From the NCBI GenBank assembly GCA_937862815.1, contig CALMED010000005.1, positions 124,001 through 188,000 of the forward strand: DNA of 64,000 bases, written 5' to 3'. A model generated the notes under the pieces. It saw only the letters and a program-made list of their open reading frames with translations. It was not told the DNA's origin and searched no databases. Shown here one piece after another: positions 33,090-42,266 of this stretch. This DNA is from an uncultured Chitinophagaceae bacterium. Its GTDB lineage: Bacteria > Bacteroidota > Bacteroidia > Chitinophagales > Chitinophagaceae. The first letter of the stretch is position 1, and every line of letters starts with the position of its first letter. The translations under genes were made by a program, and so were the position numbers.

Positions 33090-34226
33090 ATGAAAATTGG
33101 TATTGTTTGCTATCCCACTTTCGGAGGGAGCGGTGTGCTGGCCACAGAACTTGGTAAGGCACTGGCTGAAAAAGGTCACATGGTGCATTTCATCACCTAC
33201 CAGCAGCCGGTGCGGCTGAGCGGTTTTTTCACCAATATTTTTTACCACGAAGTACGGGTACCGCATTACCCGCTGTTCGACTACCCGCCGTATGAAACCA
33301 CGCTGGCCAGCACCATGGTGGATGTGGTACTCAACAATGACCTCGATCTCCTGCACGTACACTACGCTATTCCGCATGCATCGGCCGCCTACATGGCCAA
33401 GCAGATTCTGAAGAAAAAAGGGAAGGACATCCCGGTGATCACCACCCTGCACGGCACCGACATCACCCTGGTGGGCAAAGACAAGACCTTTGCACCTGTG
33501 GTTACATTCTCCATCAACGAAAGCGATGCCATCACGGCTGTTTCCGAAAACCTGAAGAAAGAGACTTACCATTCCTTTGAAATAGAAAAGGAAATTGAGG
33601 TCATTTACAACTTTGTAGACACCGTCCGCTTTTCCAAAAAACCGCTGGACGCATTCCGCAAAGTACTGGCGCCCAACGGCGAAAAAATTATTACGCACGC
33701 TTCCAACTTCCGGAAAGTGAAACGGGTACACGATGTAATTGACATCTTTACCCGCATACACATGAAAACACCGGCCAAACTGCTGATGGTAGGCGACGGA
33801 CCTGACCGGCCCGACGCCGAAGAGCAGTGCCGTGATCTGAAAATATGCGAAGACGTCCGCTTTCTCGGTAAACAGCAGGAAATGGAAGAGATTCTTGCGA
33901 TCTCCGACCTGTTCCTGCTTCCCTCGGAATACGAGAGTTTTGGACTGTCGGCCCTGGAAGCCATGGCGGCGGGTGTACCGGTACTGTCGAGCAATGCCGG
34001 CGGTTTACCCGAGATCAACCTGCACGGAACAACCGGCTATCTCGCCCCGGTAGGGGATGTGGAAAAAATGGCCCGGCTGGGGTCTGAACTCCTGGGGAAT
34101 GAAGGAATGCTGGAGGAAATGAAAATAGCAGCGCGGGAACAGGCGGCCCGCTTTGACATACACAACATTGTACCCTACTATGAAAAGCTGTACAACCGCT
34201 TTGTGCCTGCATCAGTTGCCCCGTAA
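33090..34226 (+). CDS. bshA: N-acetyl-alpha-D-glucosaminyl L-malate synthase
   Basis: 378 residues, a GT4 glycosyltransferase. BshA-specific features: MKIGIVCYPTFGGSGVLATELGKALA, HFITYQQPVRL, LHVHYAIPHASAAYMAKQIL and TLHGTDITLVG. The C-terminal nucleotide-sugar site has LLPSEYESFGLSALEAMAAGVPV (E-x7-E motif). It joins GlcNAc from UDP-GlcNAc to L-malate, the first step of bacillithiol synthesis. Later bacillithiol genes (bshB, bshC) are not in the window. The last 15 bases overlap the convergent EnvC-type gene. Confidence 0.95.
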   Translation: MKIGIVCYPTFGGSGVLATELGKALAEKGHMVHFITYQQPVRLSGFFTNIFYHEVRVPHYPLFDYPPYETTLASTMVDVVLNNDLDLLHVHYAIPHASAAYMAKQILKKKGKDIPVITTLHGTDITLVGKDKTFAPVVTFSINESDAITAVSENLKKETYHSFEIEKEIEVIYNFVDTVRFSKKPLDAFRKVLAPNGEKIITHASNFRKVKRVHDVIDIFTRIHMKTPAKLLMVGDGPDRPDAEEQCRDLKICEDVRFLGKQQEMEEILAISDLFLLPSEYESFGLSALEAMAAGVPVLSSNAGGLPEINLHGTTGYLAPVGDVEKMARLGSELLGNEGMLEEMKIAAREQAARFDIHNIVPYYEKLYNRFVPASVAP

Positions 34227-35570
34227 CCAGGATTGGGGGTTCAGCATCTGCGCCTCCCGGGTGAGAATAAAATCAAGCTGTCCATCTCCTTCGAGGTTCG
34301 AACCCACTTTCCCCAGTACCTGGCCCACTTTTACCTGCTGACCCTTACTAACGGTTACGGCCGAGAGATTACTGTAGGTAGTAAAATATTTCCCGTGCTT
34401 GAGCATGACGGCGCTCATGCCACCCACATCAAATACACTCACCACCTCACCTTCAAAAACAGATTTTACATTGGTGCCCACCGGTGAGGCAATGGTGATA
34501 AAGTCCTGGCTGCCCTTGATGCTCGTACCCGGAACGGTGTAAGAACCAAAGGGAATGGCCACATAACCATTATCCACCGGGTAGGGCAACCGGCCGCGGC
34601 TGTTCTCGAAACTGGTGCCCAGTGCCAGGTCTTCCTTATTGTATTCGAGGTAACTGGCCGTGCGTTTGGGTTCTTCTTTTTTTACCGGCGCAGTGGCAAC
34701 GGGCGCAGTTGTTACCGGTTTGGAGACGGCCGGGTCTTCTGCAGGATTTGCCGTCGCTTTTTCACGGGCCAACCGGTCTTTTTCTTCCTTTTCTTTCCGG
34801 TCGCGGTCTTCTTTGACCTTACGCTCGGCTTCCTTGCGGGCCGCGGCGATTTCCCGCTGTACCACCGCTTTAATAGCAGCCTCCAGCTGGTTGGCCTGCT
34901 TGCGCTTGGACGCAATCATGTTATTGACTTCCTTCTCCCGCTTCTTGAGCTTGTTCACCACTTCATCCTGCTCTTTCTTGTCCTTTACGAGTTCTCCCAT
35001 TTCTTTCGTCTGGTCCTGGAGTACACTGCTCTTCTCCTTGCGGTTATTGGTCAGTTCGGTTATTTTCTGCTTATACAATACCTCCGTTTTCTGAATGGCT
35101 TCCACCTGCTGGGTACGGTAACTCTGATAGGCCCGCATATAATTGACGCGGCGCATGGCGTCGTTGAAACTGGTAGCCGAGAACAGGAAATTAAGAAAAT
35201 CATATTTGCTCCGGTTCTTATAGGCGTACACTACATTTTGCGCATAATCCATCTTAAGGGTGTCAAGATCTTTGCGGAGACGGCGCATCTCGCGGTACGA
35301 CTCATTGATCTGCCCGTCTATCACCCGTACCTGCTTGTTGATGTTATCAATCACCTGGTTGCGGAGGCGTATTTTACTCTGGATGAGAGTGAGTTGTCCC
35401 AGGCTCTCTTTCTTACTGCGTTTGATCTCTTCGTATTGCCGGTTGAGTACGTCAATTTCCTGCTGGGTTTGCTTTTTCTTTTTTTCCAACTCGGCACGCT
35501 CGTTGCTTTGCGCTGCCAAAAAAGCGGGCAGCAACAAAAACACGATGAAAACAAGTGTACGCATACGCAT
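34212..35570 (-). CDS. Murein hydrolase activator EnvC-type protein, degenerate LytM domain
   Basis: 452 residues with a signal peptide (MRMRTLVFIVFLLLPAFLAAQ). Residues ~25-290 are long coiled coils (ERAELEKKKKQTQQEIDVLN...), followed by a Thr/Ala/Pro linker and a C-terminal M23/LytM fold (residues ~345-450). The zinc ligands of active M23 enzymes are missing: the usual H..GxD is GTSIKGSQDF here, and the closing HxH/YAHL is YSNL. This matches EnvC/NlpD-type noncatalytic proteins that activate amidases at the division site. A -7 box (TATTTTTG) lies at 35584-35591. The 3' end overlaps bshA by 15 bp. Confidence 0.88.
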   Translation of the reverse strand: MRMRTLVFIVFLLLPAFLAAQSNERAELEKKKKQTQQEIDVLNRQYEEIKRSKKESLGQLTLIQSKIRLRNQVIDNINKQVRVIDGQINESYREMRRLRKDLDTLKMDYAQNVVYAYKNRSKYDFLNFLFSATSFNDAMRRVNYMRAYQSYRTQQVEAIQKTEVLYKQKITELTNNRKEKSSVLQDQTKEMGELVKDKKEQDEVVNKLKKREKEVNNMIASKRKQANQLEAAIKAVVQREIAAARKEAERKVKEDRDRKEKEEKDRLAREKATANPAEDPAVSKPVTTAPVATAPVKKEEPKRTASYLEYNKEDLALGTSFENSRGRLPYPVDNGYVAIPFGSYTVPGTSIKGSQDFITIASPVGTNVKSVFEGEVVSVFDVGGMSAVMLKHGKYFTTYSNLSAVTVSKGQQVKVGQVLGKVGSNLEGDGQLDFILTREAQMLNPQSWLRGN

Positions 35571-35583
35571 GGGTTGAGTGGTA

Positions 35584-35591
35584 CAAAAATA
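35584..35591 (-). promoter_or_regulatory. -7 box of the EnvC-type gene
   Basis: Minus strand TATTTTTG, perfect -7 match, 13 bp before the ATG. No -33 TTTG seen. Confidence 0.5.
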
Positions 35592-35641
35592 AGGGATCGG
35601 GGCCGGGAACTGTAACGGCTTATCCTGGAAATGCGTATGCC

Positions 35642-36466
35642 TCAGTCAATTCTTTTGTATCTTTTAGGGATTGAGAAGGGGAATGTTAAGGCTTCATTAA
35701 AGCGGTAGTCTTTAAACTTGAGCTGTACGTTGAGTTTGTTTTGCTGCGAAATAAAAATTTCACGGTACGTGGAGAATACCACGCCGGTCTTTTCTTCATA
35801 ATCGCGGTAAAACAGGTCGGCCGTGCGGTTGAGCACCGGATCCGTGTCATCCAGCTTACTCCGTTCCAGGGTAAAATCAGGATTGATGGAGAGCAGGTGC
35901 CGGAAAAGATCGCCTGAACTGAGCAACGTGTACCCGCCTGGTTGCTTGTTGGCATAGGCCAGGATGCTGTCTTTGTTGAAAAACAACGGCAGGCCCACCA
36001 GCAGGCGCTGCAGATCGGACAGGGCAAACGGTATCTGGCTCACTTCCTGGATGGAACTCAACGGACGCTGCTGGTACGTGTTAGCCAGTTTATCGAGCAC
36101 CATGATGCTGTCGGCATTGATCACAATCCGCAGGCCCTCTATGCCAATATCGTTGCTGAGTGAAATCCAGATCAGGCTGTCCTTCTGCATGCGGATATTG
36201 GCGGTAAAGTCGGGTTGCTTGCCTTTCTGATTTGAATAACTTACTTTAATCTTGGCGGAGAATGTCTGGTAACTGATCTGCTTCCGCGCTACGCTGTCGA
36301 GTAACTGGTACACCATGTTCAGTGTGTCGGCATGCGTGGGATTGTACACCTTTATCACTTCCACCGTATCCTTCTTCACAATGGCCTGTTGAATATTTTT
36401 GGTGGAACGGCAGGCAGCCAGCAAGGCAATGCCGGTCAATACAATAAAAATGTGTAAGGGCTTCAT
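35642..36466 (-). CDS. DUF4292-family lipoprotein
   Basis: 274 residues. The N-terminus has a lipobox (LTGIALLAAC), so it is lipid-anchored. The mature part fits DUF4292, an LolA/LolB-like half-barrel: YQTFSAKIKVSYSN, FTANIRMQKDSLIWISLS, EGLRIVINADSIMVLDK and a C-terminal LKFKDYRFNEALTFPFSIP. The function is unknown; LolB-like proteins receive lipoproteins. It lies 5 bp downstream of dut and upstream of the EnvC-type gene on the same strand, an order I know from other Bacteroidota (often with a TPR gene, absent here). Confidence 0.88.
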   Translation of the reverse strand: MKPLHIFIVLTGIALLAACRSTKNIQQAIVKKDTVEVIKVYNPTHADTLNMVYQLLDSVARKQISYQTFSAKIKVSYSNQKGKQPDFTANIRMQKDSLIWISLSNDIGIEGLRIVINADSIMVLDKLANTYQQRPLSSIQEVSQIPFALSDLQRLLVGLPLFFNKDSILAYANKQPGGYTLLSSGDLFRHLLSINPDFTLERSKLDDTDPVLNRTADLFYRDYEEKTGVVFSTYREIFISQQNKLNVQLKFKDYRFNEALTFPFSIPKRYKRID

Positions 36467-36471
36467 GCAGT

Positions 36472-36906
36472 TTAATTTTTTCCCGTACTTCCGAATCCGC
36501 CGGCATTGCGGACCGATGGCGCCAGCTCGGTTACAGCTTCCCAGCTTACCTGCTCCACCCGCTGCACCACCAGCTGGGCGATGCGGTCGCCGGGAAGTAA
36601 TTCCTGTGGTTCGTTGCTCAGATTGATCAGCAGCACCTTGATCTCGCCGCGGTAATCGGCGTCAATGGTGCCGGGAGTATTGAGGCAGGTGATGCCCTGT
36701 TTAAAGGCGAGCCCGCTACGGGGACGTATTTGTGCTTCATACCCCTGCGGCAATTCCACGTACAGGCCGGTGGGTACCAGGGTACGTTCCAACGGTTGCA
36801 GCACAATCGTTGTATCCAGATCGGCCCGCAGGTCCATGCCACTGGAACCGGGTGTGGCATAAGCGGGCAGCGGATTGCGGGAGCGGTTAACGATTTTTAC
36901 TTTCAT
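36472..36906 (-). CDS. dut: dUTP diphosphatase
   Basis: 144 residues from the ATG at 36906 ([23 protein letters not shown]). All five dUTPase motifs are visible: [38 protein letters not shown] (catalytic Asp), [10 protein letters not shown] and the C-terminal P-loop-like GGFGSTG. The trimeric cytosolic enzyme hydrolyses dUTP to dUMP and PPi. It sits in a tight same-strand run ispF-dut-DUF4292 with gaps of 10 and 5 bp. Confidence 0.97.
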   Translation of the reverse strand: MKVKIVNRSRNPLPAYATPGSSGMDLRADLDTTIVLQPLERTLVPTGLYVELPQGYEAQIRPRSGLAFKQGITCLNTPGTIDADYRGEIKVLLINLSNEPQELLPGDRIAQLVVQRVEQVSWEAVTELAPSVRNAGGFGSTGKN

Positions 36907-36916
36907 GCTACAGCCA

Positions 36917-37396
36917 TTACGGTTTTTCCAGTAAAACGGTTGCATAGGCTACCAATCCTTCCTGCCGTCCCACATACCCCATCGTTTCGGTGGTGGTGGC
37001 TTTTACTGATACCGCATCCGTGTCCACGCCCAGCAGGGAAGCGATGGTGGCCTGCATCTGCGCCACATAGGGCTTGATGCGGGGCTTTTCCAGCAGCAGG
37101 GTGCTGTCTACATTCACCACCCTGTAACCCAACGCCTGCACTTTTTCGTAGCTGAGCCGCAGCAGGATTTTACTGTCAATGTCTTTGTATTCGGGTGCTG
37201 TATTGGGAAAATGAATGCCGATATCGCCAAGGGCGCAGGCGCCCAGCAGGGCATCGCAAATAGCATGCAGCAACACATCGGCGTCGCTGTGCCCAAGGGC
37301 TCCCATGTGATGCGGAATCTCCACCCCGCCAATGATGAGCTTTCTGCCCGCTGTAAGTTGATGAACATCAATACCTGATCCGATCCGGAACCCCAT
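36917..37396 (-). CDS. ispF: 2-C-methyl-D-erythritol 2,4-cyclodiphosphate synthase
   Basis: 159 residues from the ATG at 37396 ([14 protein letters not shown]), which matches the family start; an in-frame ATG 14 codons upstream (37438) directly abuts the porV terminator and is less likely. Metal ligands are D-x-H in GIDVH and the His in [27 protein letters not shown] and KATTTETMG are also conserved. It makes MEcPP in the methylerythritol phosphate route to isoprenoids. Confidence 0.97.
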   Translation of the reverse strand: MGFRIGSGIDVHQLTAGRKLIIGGVEIPHHMGALGHSDADVLLHAICDALLGACALGDIGIHFPNTAPEYKDIDSKILLRLSYEKVQALGYRVVNVDSTLLLEKPRIKPYVAQMQATIASLLGVDTDAVSVKATTTETMGYVGRQEGLVAYATVLLEKP

Positions 37397-37438
37397 AACC
37401 GCCTGCGATTTAAACCGGCTTCTCTGCAGCCGGTACAT

Positions 37439-37469
37439 AAAAAAAGCGAAGGTAACACACCTTCGCTTT
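37439..37469 (-). terminator. Intrinsic terminator of porV
   Basis: On the minus strand AAAGCGAAGGT (37469-37459) pairs with ACCTTCGCTTT (37453-37443), followed by T residues to 37439. It lies 30 bp after the porV stop. It separates the porU-porV unit from ispF. Confidence 0.85.
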
Positions 37470-37498
37470 CAGAAAAATCTTTTATCCCTGCCGTTGAT

Positions 37499-38638
37499 TC
37501 AGTTATCGTCGCCTCCCAGGTCGAACAGGATGCTGAACCGCGTGGTGTTGCTCAGCGGGTTGCGGTTGATGCCCTGGCCCGTGGGTACCAGGTACGAGAA
37601 GTTAAAGCCCAGCTTGTTGTACTTCACGCCCAGGCCCGCGCTGAAAAAGCGGCGGTTGCCCTTCGTACGCGCCTCGTGGAAATAACCTGCACGTGCGAAA
37701 AACAGGTCGCTGTAGTTGTATTCCATCCCCGTGGAGATCTGGAACTCCTTGAGTTCTTCACCAAAACCGCCGGGTGCATCTCCAAACGACGAAAACCAGC
37801 TGCTGATCACGCTCTTGTTGCGGTAGGCGTCCAGCGCCTCCGGCGAGCGGCTCGTGGGGGGCGTGGGTACCAGCAGTTTGTTGATGTCCACCCCAAAGCT
37901 CAGCTTGCTGGTCTCGTCCAGCACCGCGTGGTACATGGCACCGATGCCCAGGTTGGCCGGGATGTAGTCGCGACCCCGTGCGTCGTTGGTGTACGATATC
38001 TTGCTGCCCAGGTTGCTCATCACCGCACCGGCTGTAAAGCCCTGGCCGTTTTCGTTGATGCCGTTGTAATAGAACGACAGGTCACCCGCCACCGCGGTAC
38101 CGGGTTTGTAGGTCACCCCGTTGGTATTGCCGTTGGCCAGGTTGGAATAGATGAAGCGCAGCGCCACGCCCACCCCGATCTTGTCGCTGAGGCTACGGCT
38201 GTAGCCGGCGTCGAGCGACCATTCCCGCGGGCGGAACGACTGCAGGTCGTTGCCCGCAAAGTCGGTGAACTGGATGTTGCCCAAGTTGAAGTACCGCAGC
38301 GAAGCCGAGATGGCCTGCCCTTCGGCAAACTGGTGGTAGCCGGCGGCGGTTACGATGTACACGTCGTTCAACCCCAGATCCTTCAGCCAGGGGGTATAGG
38401 TGATGCCGATGGCCGACTGCTGGGTGGCAAAGGGAATCTTGGCCTGGTTCCAGAACGACGCATTGGCATCGGCCGTGGTGGCAATGCCCAGGTCGCCCAT
38501 ACCGCCCGAACGGGCGTCCGGCGAAATGCGCAACATCGGTACGGCCGTGGTGACTACGTTGATGGAATCATTCTGGGCAATGGCCTGTTGGGAAATCAAT
38601 CCGGTGCATAGAAAAAGCAGTACTGTCAGTTTTCTCAT
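37499..38638 (-). CDS. porV: Type IX secretion system outer-membrane protein PorV
   Basis: 379 residues from the ATG at 38638 (MRKLTVLLFLCTGLISQQAIAQ, signal peptide). PorV/LptO features: the mature segment VPMLRISPDARSGGMGDLGIATTADANASFWNQAK, then GITYTPWLKDLGLNDVYIVTAAGYH (both quoted in part), and a FadL-like barrel ending in FSILFDLGGDDN. PorV carries T9SS cargo from the translocon to the PorU attachment complex. It lies 66 bp downstream of porU on the same strand and is followed by a terminator. Confidence 0.96.
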   Translation of the reverse strand: MRKLTVLLFLCTGLISQQAIAQNDSINVVTTAVPMLRISPDARSGGMGDLGIATTADANASFWNQAKIPFATQQSAIGITYTPWLKDLGLNDVYIVTAAGYHQFAEGQAISASLRYFNLGNIQFTDFAGNDLQSFRPREWSLDAGYSRSLSDKIGVGVALRFIYSNLANGNTNGVTYKPGTAVAGDLSFYYNGINENGQGFTAGAVMSNLGSKISYTNDARGRDYIPANLGIGAMYHAVLDETSKLSFGVDINKLLVPTPPTSRSPEALDAYRNKSVISSWFSSFGDAPGGFGEELKEFQISTGMEYNYSDLFFARAGYFHEARTKGNRRFFSAGLGVKYNKLGFNFSYLVPTGQGINRNPLSNTTRFSILFDLGGDDN

Positions 38639-38704
38639 TCGTGTCGCGGTTTTGGGCATAAAAATAAGGGAATCGGCTTTCAACTCTCTTTTAATGGGCC
38701 GGAA

Positions 38705-41700
38705 TCAAAAAACGACCAGTTTTTGGAGGGCCGACTGTTTTTTCCCGTTCGAGTCCTTCACATCGAGCTGGTAAATATAAACGCCGCGTCCTGTTTTCCG
38801 GCCAAATTCATCGGTTCCGTTCCATTCGATCTCAAATGAACGGTTTCCGGTCGTATTTATTGTGCGGAATATGCTTTTCACCAATTTCCCCGAAACCGTG
38901 AAAATGCGGAGGGTGACCTGGAGCTGGTCGCCGGGGCGGTTGTGCTCAAACATAAAGGTGGTGCTGGTGGTGAAGGGATTGGGATAATTGTACACGCGCT
39001 CCAGCTTGAGTTCGGCATCTTTCACCACCCGGAAGTCGAGCAGGTACTCGCTGCTGTTGTTGGCCACATCCCAGGCTTTGATCCGCAGTTGGTGGGGTCC
39101 TTCCTCCAGTTTGGGCAACTGAAACCGGACGGTCCCCCGCTGGTAACTGTCGGCCTCGGACTCATAGAAATCATTCAGGATGAAGAACCGGTTGTTGTCG
39201 TTGTTGAGCGTGGCGGTGATGTCGTGCCCAATGCCGGTACCCACCGTGTTGATACCGCTGGAGTCGAACAGGCGCAGGAAGAGCACGGGTGTTTCGTTGG
39301 TGATGCCGCCGTTCACAAATTTATCATCGTTCAGAAAGGCCTTGATGTCCGGGCCGGTTTCATCCTGGGTGGGAGAACTGCCCACGCCCCCCACCACGAT
39401 GGTGGTTTCTGTTCCGGCCCCATCGGTGCTGCCATTGTCGGCATAGTACGCGATCTTCCCGTTGCCAAACTGGTAGTTGATGTCTTTGGGCACCACAAAC
39501 GTGTAGGTAAACTCGCCGTTGATCACCCGTGCCTTGCCTTTAAAGATGATGTTGTTTTGCGTGGTAAAGTCCACCGGGATGCTGGTGGGATCATTGCCAA
39601 GGGTGCGCTGGGTCTGTACTTTATCGTAAATAATCGGGTATACGTTTCCGTTAAAACCCGTGAGCCGGTTGCCGGCCAGGTCGGTCACTTCCCCGCGGAT
39701 GGTGTAGCGGTCGAGCGCCCGCAGGGTATCGGCACCGGGGGCCTGGTTGTTGATGGTTGTGGTGCGCACCCGCAACGTGGGGAAGCCGAGGCGGAGCGCG
39801 GGGTCGCCCAGCAGGGTGAACTTGCGGTTGTTGATGATATCGCCAAAGGTCTGGTAGGTTACGTTTTTCGCCCGTTGAATGCTTTCGCCCAGGGTGGGAT
39901 ACACCCCGTTGGCATCTTGCTGCAGCGCTTCCCGGAAATAGGCGTTGTTGATGATCCGGTTGCTGAAGGCAAACACCACCCGCGTGGTGGTCATCAGGGC
40001 GATGGCCCCGGTGCGCTCCCGCAGCAGGATGTTTTCACCGAGAGAGGTAATGGCGGGGTTGTCGTACGGTGCGAAATCGCAGGTGGCCGTAACAAACAAC
40101 GGAAGTCGGTTGCTGTTGCTCCACGCATTCACCATCTCCTGGTCAAGTATCACCTCTTCTGCCAACCGCCGGAACCCGCCGTGGCCGCTGTAATTCCAGA
40201 TGAGGGTGCCGGAGAAAACGCGGTTGTTGATGGCCTGGTTCACATCGGGGTACCGGCTGCCGCCGCTGCCGCTCTGCTGGCGGTAGGCATCCAGGTAAAT
40301 CTTGTTGAGCTGGTGCAGGGGCCGGCTGTTAATCACGCCGCCGTGAAATTCGGCGTCGTCGAGGTGCAGGTTGTTGTCTTCATCGTCGGCCACAAGGGTG
40401 ATCTCCCGGCGCCAGGGTCCGTAGCTTTCGGGGGCATGATAGCGGATGATCTTGTCCACCACCTGCCGGGCTTCCGGCAGGGTGCGGGCAGGAATGCGCC
40501 CGATGCCCAGGTCGAGCAGCGGGGCCGGGAAGTTGAGATTCACATTGTCGGCATCGTCCAGGAAGCCGTAAAAATCATCCGACGTATAGGTTGCCAGGGG
40601 GTCCAGCGAGTTTTCGTGCTGCCAGCAGGGCACCAGGTTGGTGTTGCCGGGAACGCGGTTTTTATAGTCGTAACTGGCATCACCGAATAGCAGAAGGTAA
40701 CGGGGCCGGTTAGCCGCAACAGTTCCGGCCTTGTCGTAAAGCATTTTTAAAAAGTCGCGGATGGCCGCCGGGTCGGGTGTGCCCGAACCAAATTCGTTGA
40801 AGACCTGCGTGGTGGTAACCACAACCGTGCGCAGGCCCTGGTTCTGTTGATGCCAGGCGGCCAGCCGCTGTGCCTCGCTCAGCAAAGCTGGGTGCGTTAT
40901 AACAACATAGTCGCGGGCCGGCAGGCTGTGCAGGTCCTGGTTGGGCACCGTGCCTGCCGGTTGTGGACGCAGAAAGTTTTGTGTACCGAAAGCCACATAT
41001 TCACGCAGCTGTTCGGCGGTATTGCTGAAACGCAACTCGCCGGCGGTAAGGGCGCCCTGCATCAGGAAGGGCTGCCGGGGGTTGGTCACATCCCATACCT
41101 GTATTCCCGCAGGGGCGTTCTGTACCCGGAACTCAGCCACATTGCCGGGGCCCACCGACTCCCAGTCGCGGAACAGCAGCTGGTCCACCCCGCTCATGCT
41201 GAGCAGGCGCTGCGGGAACAGTTCAAACCAGTTGAGCCAGCCCTGGGCATTGACGCTGCCCGGCTGGTACTGGTACTGCAGGCTGAGGGGGGATGCCGGC
41301 GGCAGGAACTGGGTTACCTGTTCGCTGGTGGCGGCCACCAGGTCGTACTGACCCGAGCCCACCGCCGGCACAAATTGATTGAGCACGGTTGTTGTACCCG
41401 CCCGCACCGAAAAATTGCTGCCGGTGCCCACGCTCCGGGAGATCACCTGGGATACCAGGGTCACCGGGGCGCTGGTAACGAGGTTAGGCAGACTCACGGT
41501 AAACGTGCGGCTTACCGTGCGCCCGGGGGCATTGCTGAACTCTTCCCCGTACCATTGCTTGCCGCTGCGGAGGAAGTTGATGGTATCCAGTTCGTGAAAA
41601 TAGCGGTCGCGGAACACCGTTACCACCTGGTTGGCGGGCTGGGTAACCGAGCGGTTCTGGATCCGGAGGCCGGTGCCGCCGATGGTGAGGAAGTAGTAGG

Positions 41701-42115
41701 AGGAATCGGCATACAGGTTTTTCTGGTGCCGGAACCGGCGGTTGAGGGAGTCTTTGAGCCAGGCATCGGGGCCGGGGGCGTAAAAAAGAAAATAATCACT
41801 GCCATTAAACACGCCGTCGCCCCCGTCCACCACCAGCAGGGCGTTCTCCTGCAGATCGTCGGGACGGGCCGGCAGGTTGGATTCGGGAAGCATCTGTCCG
41901 CTGTTGCCATAGAGACGGATGCTGCTGCTGGCGATGTTGGAGGTGTTGATGCCCAGCGATTGCAGGGTGGCCACATCCACCCGGTACACCCCTTCCGCCT
42001 TCACCGAAAGCCGGTACCAGTTGCCGGATGCCAGTACCGAATTGGCACGATAGCTGCGCTGGGCAGAGACCGTGCCAACCAGGAGGCACAACAATAAAAA
42101 CAGTATTTTCCTCAT
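38705..42115 (-). CDS. porU: Type IX secretion system sortase PorU
   Basis: 1136 residues from the ATG at 42115 (MRKILFLLLCLLVGTVSAQ). The gingipain-type C25 peptidase domain occupies ~390-770: the His in IWNYSGHGGF (near 645) and the Cys in VTATCDFAPYD (near 679), with RPRYLLLFGDASYDYKN and RTLPEARQVVDKIIRY before them. The C-terminal ~90 residues form a Por sorting domain (VYNYPNPFTTSTTFMFEHNR...GVYIYQLDV). PorU removes cargo sorting domains and attaches cargo to anionic LPS on the cell surface. It is divergent from gldJ, with a -7 box at 42128-42135. Confidence 0.97.
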   Translation of the reverse strand: MRKILFLLLCLLVGTVSAQRSYRANSVLASGNWYRLSVKAEGVYRVDVATLQSLGINTSNIASSSIRLYGNSGQMLPESNLPARPDDLQENALLVVDGGDGVFNGSDYFLFYAPGPDAWLKDSLNRRFRHQKNLYADSSYYFLTIGGTGLRIQNRSVTQPANQVVTVFRDRYFHELDTINFLRSGKQWYGEEFSNAPGRTVSRTFTVSLPNLVTSAPVTLVSQVISRSVGTGSNFSVRAGTTTVLNQFVPAVGSGQYDLVAATSEQVTQFLPPASPLSLQYQYQPGSVNAQGWLNWFELFPQRLLSMSGVDQLLFRDWESVGPGNVAEFRVQNAPAGIQVWDVTNPRQPFLMQGALTAGELRFSNTAEQLREYVAFGTQNFLRPQPAGTVPNQDLHSLPARDYVVITHPALLSEAQRLAAWHQQNQGLRTVVVTTTQVFNEFGSGTPDPAAIRDFLKMLYDKAGTVAANRPRYLLLFGDASYDYKNRVPGNTNLVPCWQHENSLDPLATYTSDDFYGFLDDADNVNLNFPAPLLDLGIGRIPARTLPEARQVVDKIIRYHAPESYGPWRREITLVADDEDNNLHLDDAEFHGGVINSRPLHQLNKIYLDAYRQQSGSGGSRYPDVNQAINNRVFSGTLIWNYSGHGGFRRLAEEVILDQEMVNAWSNSNRLPLFVTATCDFAPYDNPAITSLGENILLRERTGAIALMTTTRVVFAFSNRIINNAYFREALQQDANGVYPTLGESIQRAKNVTYQTFGDIINNRKFTLLGDPALRLGFPTLRVRTTTINNQAPGADTLRALDRYTIRGEVTDLAGNRLTGFNGNVYPIIYDKVQTQRTLGNDPTSIPVDFTTQNNIIFKGKARVINGEFTYTFVVPKDINYQFGNGKIAYYADNGSTDGAGTETTIVVGGVGSSPTQDETGPDIKAFLNDDKFVNGGITNETPVLFLRLFDSSGINTVGTGIGHDITATLNNDNNRFFILNDFYESEADSYQRGTVRFQLPKLEEGPHQLRIKAWDVANNSSEYLLDFRVVKDAELKLERVYNYPNPFTTSTTFMFEHNRPGDQLQVTLRIFTVSGKLVKSIFRTINTTGNRSFEIEWNGTDEFGRKTGRGVYIYQLDVKDSNGKKQSALQKLVVF

Positions 42116-42127
42116 AGCGGAACCGGC

Positions 42128-42135
42128 CAAAAATA
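42128..42135 (-). promoter_or_regulatory. -7 box of porU
   Basis: Minus strand TATTTTTG, perfect, 12 bp before the ATG. It lies back-to-back with the gldJ promoter in a 151-bp divergent region. Confidence 0.55.
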
Positions 42136-42202
42136 CTTGAAAATGCGGGGGGCCTTTTATTTTGTGGATTAAATTACTATGTTTGCCCTTCCCAAATGAA
42201 TT

Positions 42203-42235
42203 TTTGGGACGTTAAAATCCAATACAATATTTTTG
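42203..42235 (+). promoter_or_regulatory. Promoter of gldJ (TTTG-N21-TATTTTTG)
   Basis: TTTG at 42203-42206 and TATTTTTG at 42228-42235, spacing 21 bp. Both boxes are perfect. The leader is about 27 nt. Confidence 0.75.
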
Positions 42236-42266
42236 ACCCAACAGCGTTAAATCCCAAAACGAAAAG

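Noticed and set aside
37405..37424. CCGGCT...AGCCGG hairpin before ispF as a riboswitch
   Set aside because: A short stem of six pairs only, next to the porV terminator; no conserved riboswitch features seen.
38942..40690. Open frame of 582 codons opposite porU
   Set aside because: Shadow of porU; no recognisable motif.
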